Source of the DNA: Eubacteriales bacterium
Lineage (GTDB): Bacteria > Bacillota > Clostridia > Lachnospirales > Lachnospiraceae
Reading direction: 5' to 3'
Assembly (NCBI GenBank): GCA_030536555.1
Contig: JAUNPU010000008.1
Span: forward strand, 62,001-126,000
DNA length: 64,000 bases
Shown here: piece after piece, positions 37,701 through 47,224 of the stretch
Layout of the letters: every line of letters begins with the position of its first letter
Numbering within the stretch: the first letter of the stretch is position 1
Notes under the pieces: model-generated
What the model saw: the letters and a program-made list of their open reading frames with translations, nothing else
The model's database searches: none
What the model was told of the DNA's origin: nothing
Translations under genes and position numbers: made by a program

Positions 37701-40700
37701 TGTTGTTGCTGTAGGACACCTCGTAATGAGTCCCTCGTTCCAGCGTCTCATTCATCAGAGTAACCGTTGTATCCGGTTCGATGGCTTTTCCCGTATGGAC
37801 AGCGGGATTCGGTGAAAGAACCACATTGGCTTCTTCAATGGCATAAGGATCTTTGATGATTCTGAAGGTCTTTATAATCTCTCCGGTATAATTGCCTTTA
37901 CCGGTGACGATCACATCAGCATCTCCAATTTCAATATTATTCCGATAGGTCACCGTATAATCCGTGTTCTCCACCAGCGTTCTGCCGTTACAGGTAACCG
38001 TGATGGTAACCTCTTTCTCCTTGCCGTCATAAATCATGAATTCTTCTTTGACAGATACATCGCCTTCAAGAAGCGTGCGCGGAGCTACTACCACCTTCAG
38101 CTCAACATTTTCCGCACTGTCGTAGTTGCAGCCCTCATAGGTGGTGAAGTTTGCCGGGAATCTTCTTCCCGCTGTTCCGGTAACATCTCCTGTTTCCTGA
38201 CTTTCATCAGCCCATGCCCAGCCTCTGTCAAGCTTGATATCGCCAAGGGTATCCCCGTAAACGGCATGATATTCTCTGTTTCCCACACTCAGATTCGGAT
38301 GTGCCTTCCTGATGATAAACGTCTTCTCTGCGGTTCCCGTGTAGTTGCCGCATCCGGTCACAATCACCTTGCCGGTTCCGGCATTCACATTATTTTCATA
38401 GGTTACCGTATAGTTACTAATGGACACATTATACTGACTCACGGTCACACAACGAATAGCCGGTTGAATCGCTTCTCCCGTGTAGGTAAATTCATCTTCT
38501 ATAAGGGTAATCACTGCGCCTTCCAGAGAGCGCGGTGTCACGGTTACTTCTATGGATGCTTTCTTGTCCTTGTAGTTCGGATTCGTTGAAACCAGAGTAA
38601 TCCCATAGCTGTGTGTTCCCACAGCACCAACGGTTGATGTGACAGAATCCCAGGTCCAGCCATCCGGAAGTACAATCTCTGACAGACGCGTTCCGAATGC
38701 CACACTTGGCGCCTTATCCGGAACTGCAGCACTCTGCTCTGCCTTCTCAATTGTAAAGGTCACCGTCTGAGAACCTGTATAGCCGCTCTCAGCAACGGCA
38801 GAAACCGTCACAGTGCCCTCACCGGCATTGATATTTTCACCGGCAGTTACCACGTAGTGAATGTCTCTGGTCAGCTCCAGTGTTCCCATCCTGACCGCAA
38901 GCTGCGGAATGATCTGACTGCCGTCATAGGTGTATGTACCCGTTATCTCAACCACTGCATCCTTCAGATCTGTGGTTTCCATCCAACCTGCATACAAGGT
39001 CATATCCCGGATAACCATGGAAGAAAAATCATATGGATATCTGCAGTCTGGATCCTTGTACCAGCCTTTAAAAATACATCCGCTCTTCATCGGCGCTTCC
39101 GGTGCTTCTGCAGTCTGGCCTTTTCTCACAGTCTGGTTATCTACAACACTGCCGCCCTGGGTATCGAACATAACGGTACAATTCTCAACATCGCCTGCAA
39201 TCCATTTTGCATAGAGGAACATATTTTGTTCCGGCTTAAATCCACTGTCCGGAATATGGATCGGTTCTCCGGTTAAGTCTGCATTCTGATACCAGCCGGC
39301 AAAGGTGTGGTTATCATAAATCATCATGCTGTCCTGGGGATAATCCAGCCCCGTCCCCTTGCCGATTGTCACAGAATAAGTTCCATTAACGGCATTCGTA
39401 TTGTAGGTACCGCCGTTCAACACAAAGATAATGGTACAGGCTGTTCCGTATACTGCATAAAGGTCCTGATTCGAATGAAAAACATACTCATTCAAATCAA
39501 CAATACTTCCGCCCTCTGTCAGGGACCAGCCAAGAAATGTCTCTCCATCCTGGCGCTGCGGAATATTCGTTGTTGCGCTGTCATACAGTTTTCCCGGAGC
39601 GATCCATACAACCGATTCAGCCTCATACTGATCTGTAAATCCGTTATAAATAGCGCCCTCTCCTGCATGGAACGTGATCTTATATGCAGTTTCCGTCCAC
39701 TGAGCGGTAAAGGTGGTATCCCGATCAATGGTTACATGGTACAGATTGCTCTCAATCGCTCCTGTATTCTCATTTTTCCATCCGGCAAATCCATAGCCTG
39801 CCTTCTGCGGTTCATAACTCATGCCACATTCCTGACCTGTTTTTACAAAGAAGGATGGGAAATAGCGTTCTTCTGCATAGACTGGCATCTCTCCTCCGTT
39901 CGGATCAAGAACGATCTTGTGGCCTTCTACCCACTGAGCCTTAATCGAGGTGCTCTCATAAAACTGAGTCGTACAGCTGACCTGCTTTCCATCGGCAGTC
40001 AGCCAACCGGCAAAGGAATATCCCTCTCTCCGCATAAAAGCGTCCTGGGGCAGCTGTGCCCGTTCTCCCTGACCACATCGCACGATTCCTGTCCGGTTTC
40101 CACTTCTATCCCGGCCACCATTTCCATCCCAGCTTATGGTGATCTCTTTCACATATTTTACATAGAGATCCATATCACTTTCCGGAACATAATCGGAATC
40201 AAACGGAAGGGTATATGCCGCATCCATATACCAGACATCCTGATACCCTCCTTTATTTGCATAGAGATAACCTACGCTTGCCCCTCTGGGCACGATAATC
40301 TGTGCTTCGGATACATATTCCTGTCTCTCCGAATCATAGTAATATGGTCCGCCAGCGTGAATGCGCACCACATAGCCATCCACCGCCCACTTTGCATACA
40401 GAGTAACATCCGCTGTGGGTCGGTATGCCTTATTTACCAACTGTGTGTATTCCTGATCCAGATACCAGCCGGCGAATCCGCCGCCGCTCCAGTACGGTTC
40501 ATCCAGACTGTCAACCGTGCTTCCCGGTTCAATATTGATAACCCGCACATGCTCATCACGGGAGAACCAGCCTTCTCCCGCATCCAGAGTTACCTGATAA
40601 CCGTTAGACCATTTGGCATACAGAGTAATATCCTTCGTCGGAAAATATCGGCCGGTATAAACCTTTCCTGTTCCCTCCGGATTGTCACACCATCCCATAA

Positions 40701-42337
40701 ATCCATAGCCATCTTTCGAGTAGCCATTGGAATTCAAAAATACGGAACTGCCTTTTTCTACTTTTTTGAATTTGTAATAGTCACTGTTATGATCTAATGT
40801 TCCGCCATTAACATCATAAGTAATCGTCCAGTATTCAGACCATTCCGCAACCAATGTTACATCTCCGGTCGGAACAAATGCATTATTTACCGCACGCTCC
40901 TGGGTGTCCTTGACCAGCCATCCGGTAAACAGATAGCCATCCTTCAGCATACGGCTTTCTCCCGGCAGATCTGTGACAACAGCCCCTGCCACGACCTTCT
41001 TCGTGGTTTTATCTCCTGTACTCTTAAAGGAACCACCATTTAAATCAAATGTAATGGTATAATACTTTTCCCAGACAGCAGTCAGCGTTTCATTTCCTTC
41101 CGGGACATAATTGTATATATTTGAGTTACTCAGTATACTGCCGCTTTCCGTCATCCAGCCACCAAAAATAAGCGATTCACCTGACCTGAGATCCTCGGGC
41201 AAATCTGGATCATTCAACCCCTTTTCCCCCTGAATCACGTAAGCTTTTGACTGTGTCCTTCCATTGTAAGTCGCTCCACCATAATCAAACAGAATCGTAT
41301 AATAATCTGACCATACCGCCGTCAGAGTCTCATCTCCCTGCGGCACATACGAACTCAGATTATTTCTGCTGATCAGGGTTCCCGCTTCATTGGTCCAGCC
41401 TTTCAGAAGCTTATCGCCTGTCTTTGACGGATCATCATTTGCGATGTAAGGATACTTGGAATCAATCTGTTTTCCCTGGGGAACTTTATATTCTTCCCGA
41501 AGCGCTCCGTTCACCGCAATCCCATCGTAATCATAGGTAATCGTATAGCTGTCACTCCAGCCGGCAAAAAGCTCCATGTCCGTCTCCGGATGGAAATAAG
41601 TCTTATCGGTAACCAGATTGATGCATTCTGCCTCCTGATACCAGCCGTTAAATACCCAATTTTCTTGTTCCGGCTCCTGATCGTATAAGCCCATATAATT
41701 TCCAGCTTCACCATAGAGCTGATGCATGGTCTCACCATCAGAAAATGTACCGCCATTCGCATTCAATGTTACCTGAACTGCATGTTCTTTTACATAAAAC
41801 CAAATGCTGTCACTAGTTGCTTCACTTCTCACTCTGACTGTACAAGATCCATCAGCAATCGCAGTAATGACACCATCACTGGAAACTGTCGCCACTGTTT
41901 CATCATTTGATACAAACTGCGGTACTTCTGTAGCATCTTCCGGTGTCACTTCCACCTCCAGAGGATAGGTATCCCCTGCAGACAGATAGAGGGTTCTAAT
42001 CGGCTTATTGGTAATCACAATATTTTGAATCGCTGTATCTTCCAGTAAGTCAACATCAAGCAAAGCTTCCTGATCCAAATCGGAATCTGTTGCGACATCT
42101 AAATCAAACAGAAGTTCTTCCTCATCCCAAAGCTCATCATCATCCTCAAGCTCCTCTGCATCAGAGTCTGTCGCCACTTCCTCGATTGATTCATAATCGG
42201 AATCGGTTGCTACCCCCCCCCCGATTTTTTTGCACGGCTATGCTGTCCTGCAGCACCATGCCTGCCGCCGGTTCAATCTGCCCTAATACCATACAGCAGC
42301 ACAAGAACGCAGCGAGCCTTTGTTTCACACGCTTCAT
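34717..42337 (-). CDS. Giant secreted repeat surface protein, signal peptide out of frame (phase-OFF)
   Basis: The ATG at 42337 has GGAGGG seven bases upstream and encodes a Sec signal peptide (MKRVKQRLAAFLCCCMVLGQ). A run of ten G (42213-42222) then shifts the frame, giving a 48-residue product ending near 42191. With nine G the frame joins a 2486-codon open stretch, for about 2539 residues. The body holds an acidic head with VATDSD repeats; a Big_2-like domain (about 50-130 of the open stretch); twelve InlB-type B repeats (to about 1070, each ending LYAKW-like); nine YxG-type and five MBG-like beta modules (about 1075-2230); a Ser/Gly linker; and C-terminal choline-binding-like wall repeats (GWYFIDGAWYYFN). 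It has no sortase motif. It is visibly more A+T-rich than its neighbours. Confidence 0.88.
42213..42222 (-). repeat. G10 homopolymer tract in the giant gene (phase-variation switch)
   Basis: Ten consecutive C on plus (G on minus) occur two bases after a run of seven A (minus). They lie 40 codons after the start, just behind the signal peptide. The upstream and downstream frames differ by one base: start at 42337, next in-frame GTG of the body at 42177, difference 160. Loss of one G, or gain of two, restores the full frame. Confidence 0.85.
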
Positions 42338-42385
42338 AACATGTCCCTCCTGATTTCACACATATTGGTGAATTTTTTCGTTTTA

Positions 42386-42414
42386 ATTATACAATTGTGT
42401 TTTCAAATTTGCAA
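42386..42414 (-). promoter_or_regulatory. Strong sigma-A promoter of the giant surface protein
   Basis: Minus TTGCAA (42409-42414) and TATAAT (42386-42391) with 17-base spacing, about 50 bases before the ATG. Expression is therefore expected even though the reading frame is broken. Confidence 0.8.
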
Positions 42415-42489
42415 TACTATTTCGATATTTTTTCTAGTTTGTAACATTGGTAGAGTCAGGGCCATACCATACAAGCCAGGGGGGCACGC

Positions 42490-42747
42490 TTTGGACAATA
42501 AATGAGTGTCATCGGTTAAAATTGTCCAATTTTATCCTGGACGCAACAAATACTGGTTTACATAAAATCATTTTTGGACAATTATGTTTGAAATCGGGCC
42601 ATAATTATCCAAAATCTCGAGATTTTTGGATAATTTTCAGGGTTTTCAGGCTAAAATTGTCCAAAACACTTGTTTTTGCAGTTTAAAATGTCCCTTTCAA
42701 AGTGTGGATTGGACAATTTTTTGATATTTCCCTGATTATTGTCCAAA
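42490..42747. repeat. Composite palindromic element, right copy
   Basis: Four units at about 42490-42530, 42573-42613, 42625-42665 and 42708-42747, with spacers of 42, 11 and 42 bp. The half-sites TTTGGACAAT / ATTGTCCAA and the inner variants TTGGATAAT / ATTATCCAA follow the same order as in the left copy. The centre is a near-perfect palindrome around ATCTCGAGAT. The last unit and the 12 following bases (CCAGGATTCCGC) are almost identical to the left copy, whereas the other spacers have diverged. Both copies lie in the same orientation and bracket the giant gene's transcription unit. The sequence from 42415 to 42489 shows nothing else. Confidence 0.85.
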
Positions 42748-42828
42748 CCAGGATTCCGCAATCAGGAAGCACGTCACCGTCGCATTTACTGGTTTTCTGG
42801 TTTCCTGATATGGCATGTACATGGCAAC

Positions 42829-42879
42829 AAAAATCCGCATCCCGAAGGAGCTTCCTCGCTCCATCAGTCTGCGGATTTT
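42829..42879 (-). terminator. Terminator of the mgl operon
   Basis: AAAATCCGCA (42830-42839) pairs with TGCGGATTTT (42870-42879). An inner GGAGC/GCTCC stem lies between them, and five T follow on minus. It lies 45 bases after the last gene of the mgl run. Confidence 0.9.
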
Positions 42880-42924
42880 CTATATCTTATTTGATTTGAT
42901 ATCAGTCTGTCAGTTCAGCAGGTT

Positions 42925-43335
42925 TTATCGGTCCAGCAGTCCCATGACGACTACTACAGCCAGAACCGTAAGCAGGATTCCGATGATGATGTCCATCTGC
43001 TTTACCGTCAGGTTCACATGGTCATACATGCGCTCCTTGGGCGGCAGACTGGCGCGGTATGCTTTCAAACGCTCGTTCTCCTCGCGGAGTCTCCGGTTCT
43101 CCAGTTCCAGCTCCGACAGCGTCTCCTCCGAGTCCACGCTGACCGGTGCATCTGTCCCAGACATCGCTGCCATGGCATCCTCTGTCGCAACATCCTCTGC
43201 TACAACATCTCCCGCCGTAACTCGCTCTGTCGCAGCACTCTCTGCCCCATCACCTTCTGCTCTTCTCCTGTCTGCCATAGCCCCTCCGATCATTCCTGCT
43301 TTTCGTCCATTACACATCGACAGCATCCAACTCAT
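42925..43335 (-). CDS. Small tail-anchored membrane protein of unknown function, mgl operon
   Basis: A 136-residue protein encoded three bases after the MglC-like permease and before the terminator. An Ala/Glu/Asp/Val-rich low-complexity stretch (about 22-70) precedes a coiled coil (ETLSELELENRRLREENERLKAY, about 68-92). It ends in one hydrophobic C-terminal segment (MDIIIGILLTVLAVVVVMGLL, about 113-133). The start is uncertain: the first ATG at 43335 has a weak GAAG, and an internal ATG near 43278 is preceded by GGAGGGG but only three bases away. It may regulate or scaffold the transporter; no family is recognised. Confidence 0.65.
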   Translation of the reverse strand: MSWMLSMCNGRKAGMIGGAMADRRRAEGDGAESAATERVTAGDVVAEDVATEDAMAAMSGTDAPVSVDSEETLSELELENRRLREENERLKAYRASLPPKERMYDHVNLTVKQMDIIIGILLTVLAVVVVMGLLDR

Positions 43336-43338
43336 CTG

Positions 43339-44325
43339 TTACTTCTTCGCAATATACTTTCTGATATCCAGTGCGATTGCCACGATGATAACGATACCCT
43401 GTACAATGTACTGGTAGTTGGTCTGGATACCCAGAAACTGCATGGAAGATTTCAGCAGCTCGAATACCAGAACACCGATGACTACGCCGGAGATACGTCC
43501 GATACCACCGTTTACGGATACGCCGCCGATGGTACATGCTGCGATTGCCTCCAGCTCGTAGCCCTGACCCATGTTAACGCTTGCGCCGCCGGCCTTTGCG
43601 CCTAACAGGAAGCCTGCGATTGCGTACAGAGCTGCTGCGGTCACGTAGATGATGATTTTGGTCTTCTTAACATTTACGCCGGAAACCTCAGCTGCCGCCT
43701 CGTTGCCGCCGATTGCGTACATGTATTTGCCGTGACGGGTGTAGTTGTATACGAACCACATAACGAGACCGATTACAAATGCAATCAGAAACATATACGG
43801 AAGCTGTCCGAACAGCTTGCCGGTTGCGATCACGGTGTATGCCTTGCGGTAGCCGCCTAACGGGGTTGCATTGGTGTATACCAGACAGATGCCGTATACC
43901 ATCAGCTGCATGCCCAGGGTGCCGATGAATGCCGGTACATTCAGGTATGCAATAACAATACCGTTGATGAGACCGAACAGACAGCATACCAGGATACAGA
44001 TCAGCAGTACGCCGAATACCGGCAGATCGCCCAGATTCGGGAAGAACTTGCCGCTGTAGTCCGCAGTCTGTAACAGGGTACCTGCGATACAGGAAGCAAG
44101 ACCTACCATACGACCTGCTGACAGGTCCGTACCTTTGGTAATCAGACATCCGCTGACACCGAACGCGATGATAACGCGGGCTGCGGTGTTAACGGAGATG
44201 TTGGACAGGTTGTTGAAGGAGAAGAAATTATCCTTCGTAAAGCCGGTTATCAGGACCAGCAGAAGCAGTACAATGATGATACCATTGTCCAGCAGAATTT
44301 TCTTAATATCTACATTTTTATTCAT
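43339..44325 (-). CDS. mglC: Galactose/methyl-galactoside-type ABC transporter permease
   Basis: A 328-residue sugar permease with 8-10 membrane segments, resembling MglC. It has ITKGTDLSAGRMVGLASCIAGTLLQ, YLNVPAFIGTLGMQLMVYGICLVYTNATPLGG, the coupling-loop region RHGKYMYAIGGNEAAAEVSGVNVKKTK, and ACTIGGVSVNGGIGRISGVVIGVL. The long insert after the third segment and the NATPLGG block are typical of MglC rather than RbsC. It lies 13 bases after the ATPase gene. Confidence 0.9.
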   Translation of the reverse strand: MNKNVDIKKILLDNGIIIVLLLLVLITGFTKDNFFSFNNLSNISVNTAARVIIAFGVSGCLITKGTDLSAGRMVGLASCIAGTLLQTADYSGKFFPNLGDLPVFGVLLICILVCCLFGLINGIVIAYLNVPAFIGTLGMQLMVYGICLVYTNATPLGGYRKAYTVIATGKLFGQLPYMFLIAFVIGLVMWFVYNYTRHGKYMYAIGGNEAAAEVSGVNVKKTKIIIYVTAAALYAIAGFLLGAKAGGASVNMGQGYELEAIAACTIGGVSVNGGIGRISGVVIGVLVFELLKSSMQFLGIQTNYQYIVQGIVIIVAIALDIRKYIAKK

Positions 44326-44338
44326 TCTCGTATCCTCC

Positions 44339-45850
44339 TTATTCGAACTGGGTAGCCAGGCTCATGATATTCTCCTGGGTAGCCTCTTCTCCTGAAACCT
44401 CACCGGTCAGCCTGCCGGCACACATAACCAGAATCCGGTGTGACATGCCGATCAGCTCAGGCATCTCAGACGAAATCATGATAATGGACTTGCCCTGCTT
44501 TGCCAGCGCGATCATGATCTGGTAGATCTCGTACTTGGCGCCTACGTCGATACCACGGGTCGGCTCGTCCATGATCAGCACATCCGGGTTGTTGGCAAGC
44601 CATCTTGCAATGATAACCTTCTGCTGGTTACCACCGGACAGAGACTGGATGTGGGTTCTGCTGCTGGGCGTCTTGATGCTGAGCTTTGCCACATTTTCCT
44701 TCACCAGCTCCTCGATCTTGCCGGTATCCAGTGCCGGACCAAACTTCAGATAATTGTTCAGAGAAGAAATGGATACGTTGTCTGCGATGGACAGGCATCC
44801 CAGTATACCGGTGCCGCGGCGGTCCTCGGTGATCATACCGATACCCTCTTTGATGGCATCACGGGGTCTTGCCGCGTGAACCGGAGTTCCGTTCATCAGC
44901 ACCTCGCCGCTCTTGATGTGGCGCATGCCGAAGATTGCCTCCATCAGCTCGGTTCTCTGTGCTCCTACCAGACCGCCGAAGCCGATGATCTCGCCTTTGC
45001 GAAGCTTGAAGCTGACATTCTGGAAGGAACGGTCGTGAATGCTGCACAGATTTTTGACCTCCAGCACCACGTCGTCGGTGTAGGTCTTCTCCTTGGGAGG
45101 ATATACGTTGGTCAGCTCACGGCCAACCATCTGGCGGACAATCTCATCGTCGCTGATGTTCTTGACCTCCCAGGTTCCCACATAGGTACCATCACGCATG
45201 ATGGTAATATCATCGGCGATCTCACGGATCTCTGCCATCTTGTGAGAGATGTAGATCATGGATACGCCTCTGGATCTAAGATCCCGGATGATGCGGAACA
45301 GGGCCTCTACCTCATTGTCCGTAAGGGAGGAGGTCGGCTCATCCAGAATCACTACTTTCGCACTCATGGATACTGCTTTTGCAATCTCAACAGACTGCAT
45401 CTGGGCGATAGAAAGGGTGCCCAGCTTTGCCTTCGGATCGTAAGGCATCTTTACGTTGTCCAGCCATCTGGCTGCTTCCTCGTTCATGGTCTTGTGATCA
45501 ATGACCTTGAGCGGTCCGATATTGATCGTCGGATAACGACCCAGGTACATATTCTCTGCAATGGTTCTCGCCGGAATCGGCTGCAGCTCCTGGTGTACCA
45601 TCGCCAGTCCTTTATGTAATGCATCATCCGGATTGAGGATGTTCATCTTCTCTCCGTCCAGATAGATTTCGCCCTCGTCCATCTTGTAAATACCAAACAG
45701 GCATTTCATCAGTGTGGACTTGCCGGCACCATTTTCCCCCATCAGTGCATGCACGGTACCGGGGCGGACGTTTAAGTTGATTCCGTCCAACGCCTTAACA
45801 CCGGGGAAGCTTTTGGAAACTCCCCTCATTTCCAGCCTGTACTCTGCCAT
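44339..45850 (-). CDS. mglA: Galactose/methyl-galactoside-type ABC transporter ATPase
   Basis: Tandem ATPase of about 503 residues with two nucleotide-binding domains. The first has Walker A GENGAGKST near 38-46 and DEPTSSLT; the second has the degenerate P-loop GGLVGAQRTEL and signature SLSGGNQQKVIIARWL with DEPTRGIDVGAKYEIY. The start is the ATG at 45850 (MAEYRLEMRGVSK), with AAAGGAG nine bases upstream; a longer frame lacks a site. MglA-type ATPases pair with galactose- or ribose-type permeases. Confidence 0.93.
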   Translation of the reverse strand: MAEYRLEMRGVSKSFPGVKALDGINLNVRPGTVHALMGENGAGKSTLMKCLFGIYKMDEGEIYLDGEKMNILNPDDALHKGLAMVHQELQPIPARTIAENMYLGRYPTINIGPLKVIDHKTMNEEAARWLDNVKMPYDPKAKLGTLSIAQMQSVEIAKAVSMSAKVVILDEPTSSLTDNEVEALFRIIRDLRSRGVSMIYISHKMAEIREIADDITIMRDGTYVGTWEVKNISDDEIVRQMVGRELTNVYPPKEKTYTDDVVLEVKNLCSIHDRSFQNVSFKLRKGEIIGFGGLVGAQRTELMEAIFGMRHIKSGEVLMNGTPVHAARPRDAIKEGIGMITEDRRGTGILGCLSIADNVSISSLNNYLKFGPALDTGKIEELVKENVAKLSIKTPSSRTHIQSLSGGNQQKVIIARWLANNPDVLIMDEPTRGIDVGAKYEIYQIMIALAKQGKSIIMISSEMPELIGMSHRILVMCAGRLTGEVSGEEATQENIMSLATQFE

Positions 45851-45873
45851 CCCATTCTCTCCTTTCTCGAAAA

Positions 45874-45899
45874 TCGGGTGTGTCAGACGACACACCCGA
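45874..45899 (-). terminator. Intercistronic hairpin between mglB and mglA
   Basis: TCGGGTGTGTC (45874-45884) and GACACACCCGA (45889-45899) form a perfect 11-bp stem with a 4-base loop and TTTTCG on the minus side. It likely stops or protects most mglB transcripts, giving more binding protein than ATPase and permease. Confidence 0.75.
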
Positions 45900-45938
45900 A
45901 ATCATTAACAACGGGAAATTCTTCAATTAGCGTTGCTC

Positions 45939-47078
45939 TTATTTAACTTTCTCAAGAATCTCTGCTGCGTTCTCGCTGGTAACCTTCACATAGTCAACCA
46001 TGTTAACCGGATCAACAGCTTCGCCGTTTAAGTACTTCACTGCCATATCAGCTGCGGTCTGAGCCTGTCCGAAGTGATCGTTAAATACGGTACCGGTCAT
46101 CTTGCCGTCTACTACGTTCTGAACAGCCTCGGTCAGAGCGTCAACGCCTACTAAGTAGATGTCTTCGTTTACTTTTCTGCCTGCTGCATCGATTGCCTGC
46201 AGTGCGCCAAGTGCCATAGCATCATTGTTACAGAATACAACCTCTACCTTGTCTGCGAACTGAGTTAAAGCGTCCTGTACGATCTGCTGTCCCTTAGCCT
46301 GATCCCAGTCACCTCTCTGCAGCATCAGCTCTTCTACTTCGATACCTGCATCGGTCAGAGCCTTGATGGAGAACTCGGTTCTGTACTGAGCGTCTACGTT
46401 CTCCGGATCGCCCTGTACCATGATGTAGCTTACTTTGCCGTCGCCGTTGATGTCGCCCTTGTTGGCGGTCTCAACGATCTCTTCGCCCTGGAAGGTACCG
46501 GACTGTCTTGCGTCTGCACCAACGTAGGTTGCCTGCAGTCCCTCAGAAGCCCATCTCTCTTCCTCTGCTACATCCGGCTCACGGTTGATGTAAACAACCG
46601 GGATACCAGCGTCCTTACACATATCGGTAACCTGCGGAGCGGAAGAAGACTGTACCAGGTTCAGGATCATAACGTCAACGCCGGAAGCGATGAAGTTCTG
46701 AATCTGGTTGGTCTGCTCAGCCTGATCGCCCTTACCATCCTGGATGGTGATGTTCTCTTTCTTGAAGCCAAGCTCTTCTACCATGTATCTCTCTAACTCG
46801 GTACGATACAGGGTCATGAAGTTATCATCGAATTTATAAATACTGATGCCGACCTTCTTGTCAGCCATATCGCCGCCTGCTGCCTCTGCAGCAGCTGCTG
46901 CGGTGGTCTCTGCTTCTTTTGCTGCCTCGGTAGCTGCCTCAGTCTCTTTCGCTGCCTCGGTAGCTGCTGCGGTGGTCGGAGCTGCGGTCTCTGCCGGTTT
47001 GCTGCCGCCGCAAGCGGTCATGGATAATGCCATGCAGGATACCAGTGCCATAGCGGTTGCTTTTCTTGTTAATCTCAT
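45939..47078 (-). CDS. mglB: Galactose-type sugar-binding lipoprotein
   Basis: Extracellular D-galactose/glucose-type binding protein of 379 residues. Lipobox ALSMTACGG (Cys near 22), an Ala/Glu/Thr linker (about 25-70), then the periplasmic-binding fold: VGISIYKFDDNFMTLYRTEL, VYINREPD, VFCNNDAMALGALQAID, YLVGVDALTEA. GDINGDGKVSYIMVQG matches the calcium loop of E. coli MglB (DxNxDGxI), a strong sign of the galactose group. It is the first gene of the transport operon, with GGAGG ahead of the ATG. Confidence 0.9.
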   Translation of the reverse strand: MRLTRKATAMALVSCMALSMTACGGSKPAETAAPTTAAATEAAKETEAATEAAKEAETTAAAAAEAAGGDMADKKVGISIYKFDDNFMTLYRTELERYMVEELGFKKENITIQDGKGDQAEQTNQIQNFIASGVDVMILNLVQSSSAPQVTDMCKDAGIPVVYINREPDVAEEERWASEGLQATYVGADARQSGTFQGEEIVETANKGDINGDGKVSYIMVQGDPENVDAQYRTEFSIKALTDAGIEVEELMLQRGDWDQAKGQQIVQDALTQFADKVEVVFCNNDAMALGALQAIDAAGRKVNEDIYLVGVDALTEAVQNVVDGKMTGTVFNDHFGQAQTAADMAVKYLNGEAVDPVNMVDYVKVTSENAAEILEKVK

Positions 47079-47101
47079 GTTGTAAATCCTCCCTCAAGAT
47101 T

Positions 47102-47107
47102 ATTATA
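47102..47107 (-). promoter_or_regulatory. Candidate -10 element for mglB
   Basis: TATAAT on minus, 24 bases upstream of the mglB ATG, without a convincing -35. That would fit activation by the neighbouring YesN-type regulator. The surrounding 140 bases show no other clear site. Confidence 0.35.
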
Positions 47108-47224
47108 GTTTGTCGGATTTTGGTGCTTTTGCCCTTCCGATGAACTGATTGTATCTCGAATTTATGCATTTTTCCATAAGATTTTCTTTGCTGTTTTATG
47201 AAATTTCTTCGATATGTATCTATT

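Noticed and set aside
39307..40797. 496-codon plus-strand open frame inside the giant gene
   Set aside because: Antisense reading of the repeat region; Ile/Cys/His-rich without a known fold or start signals.
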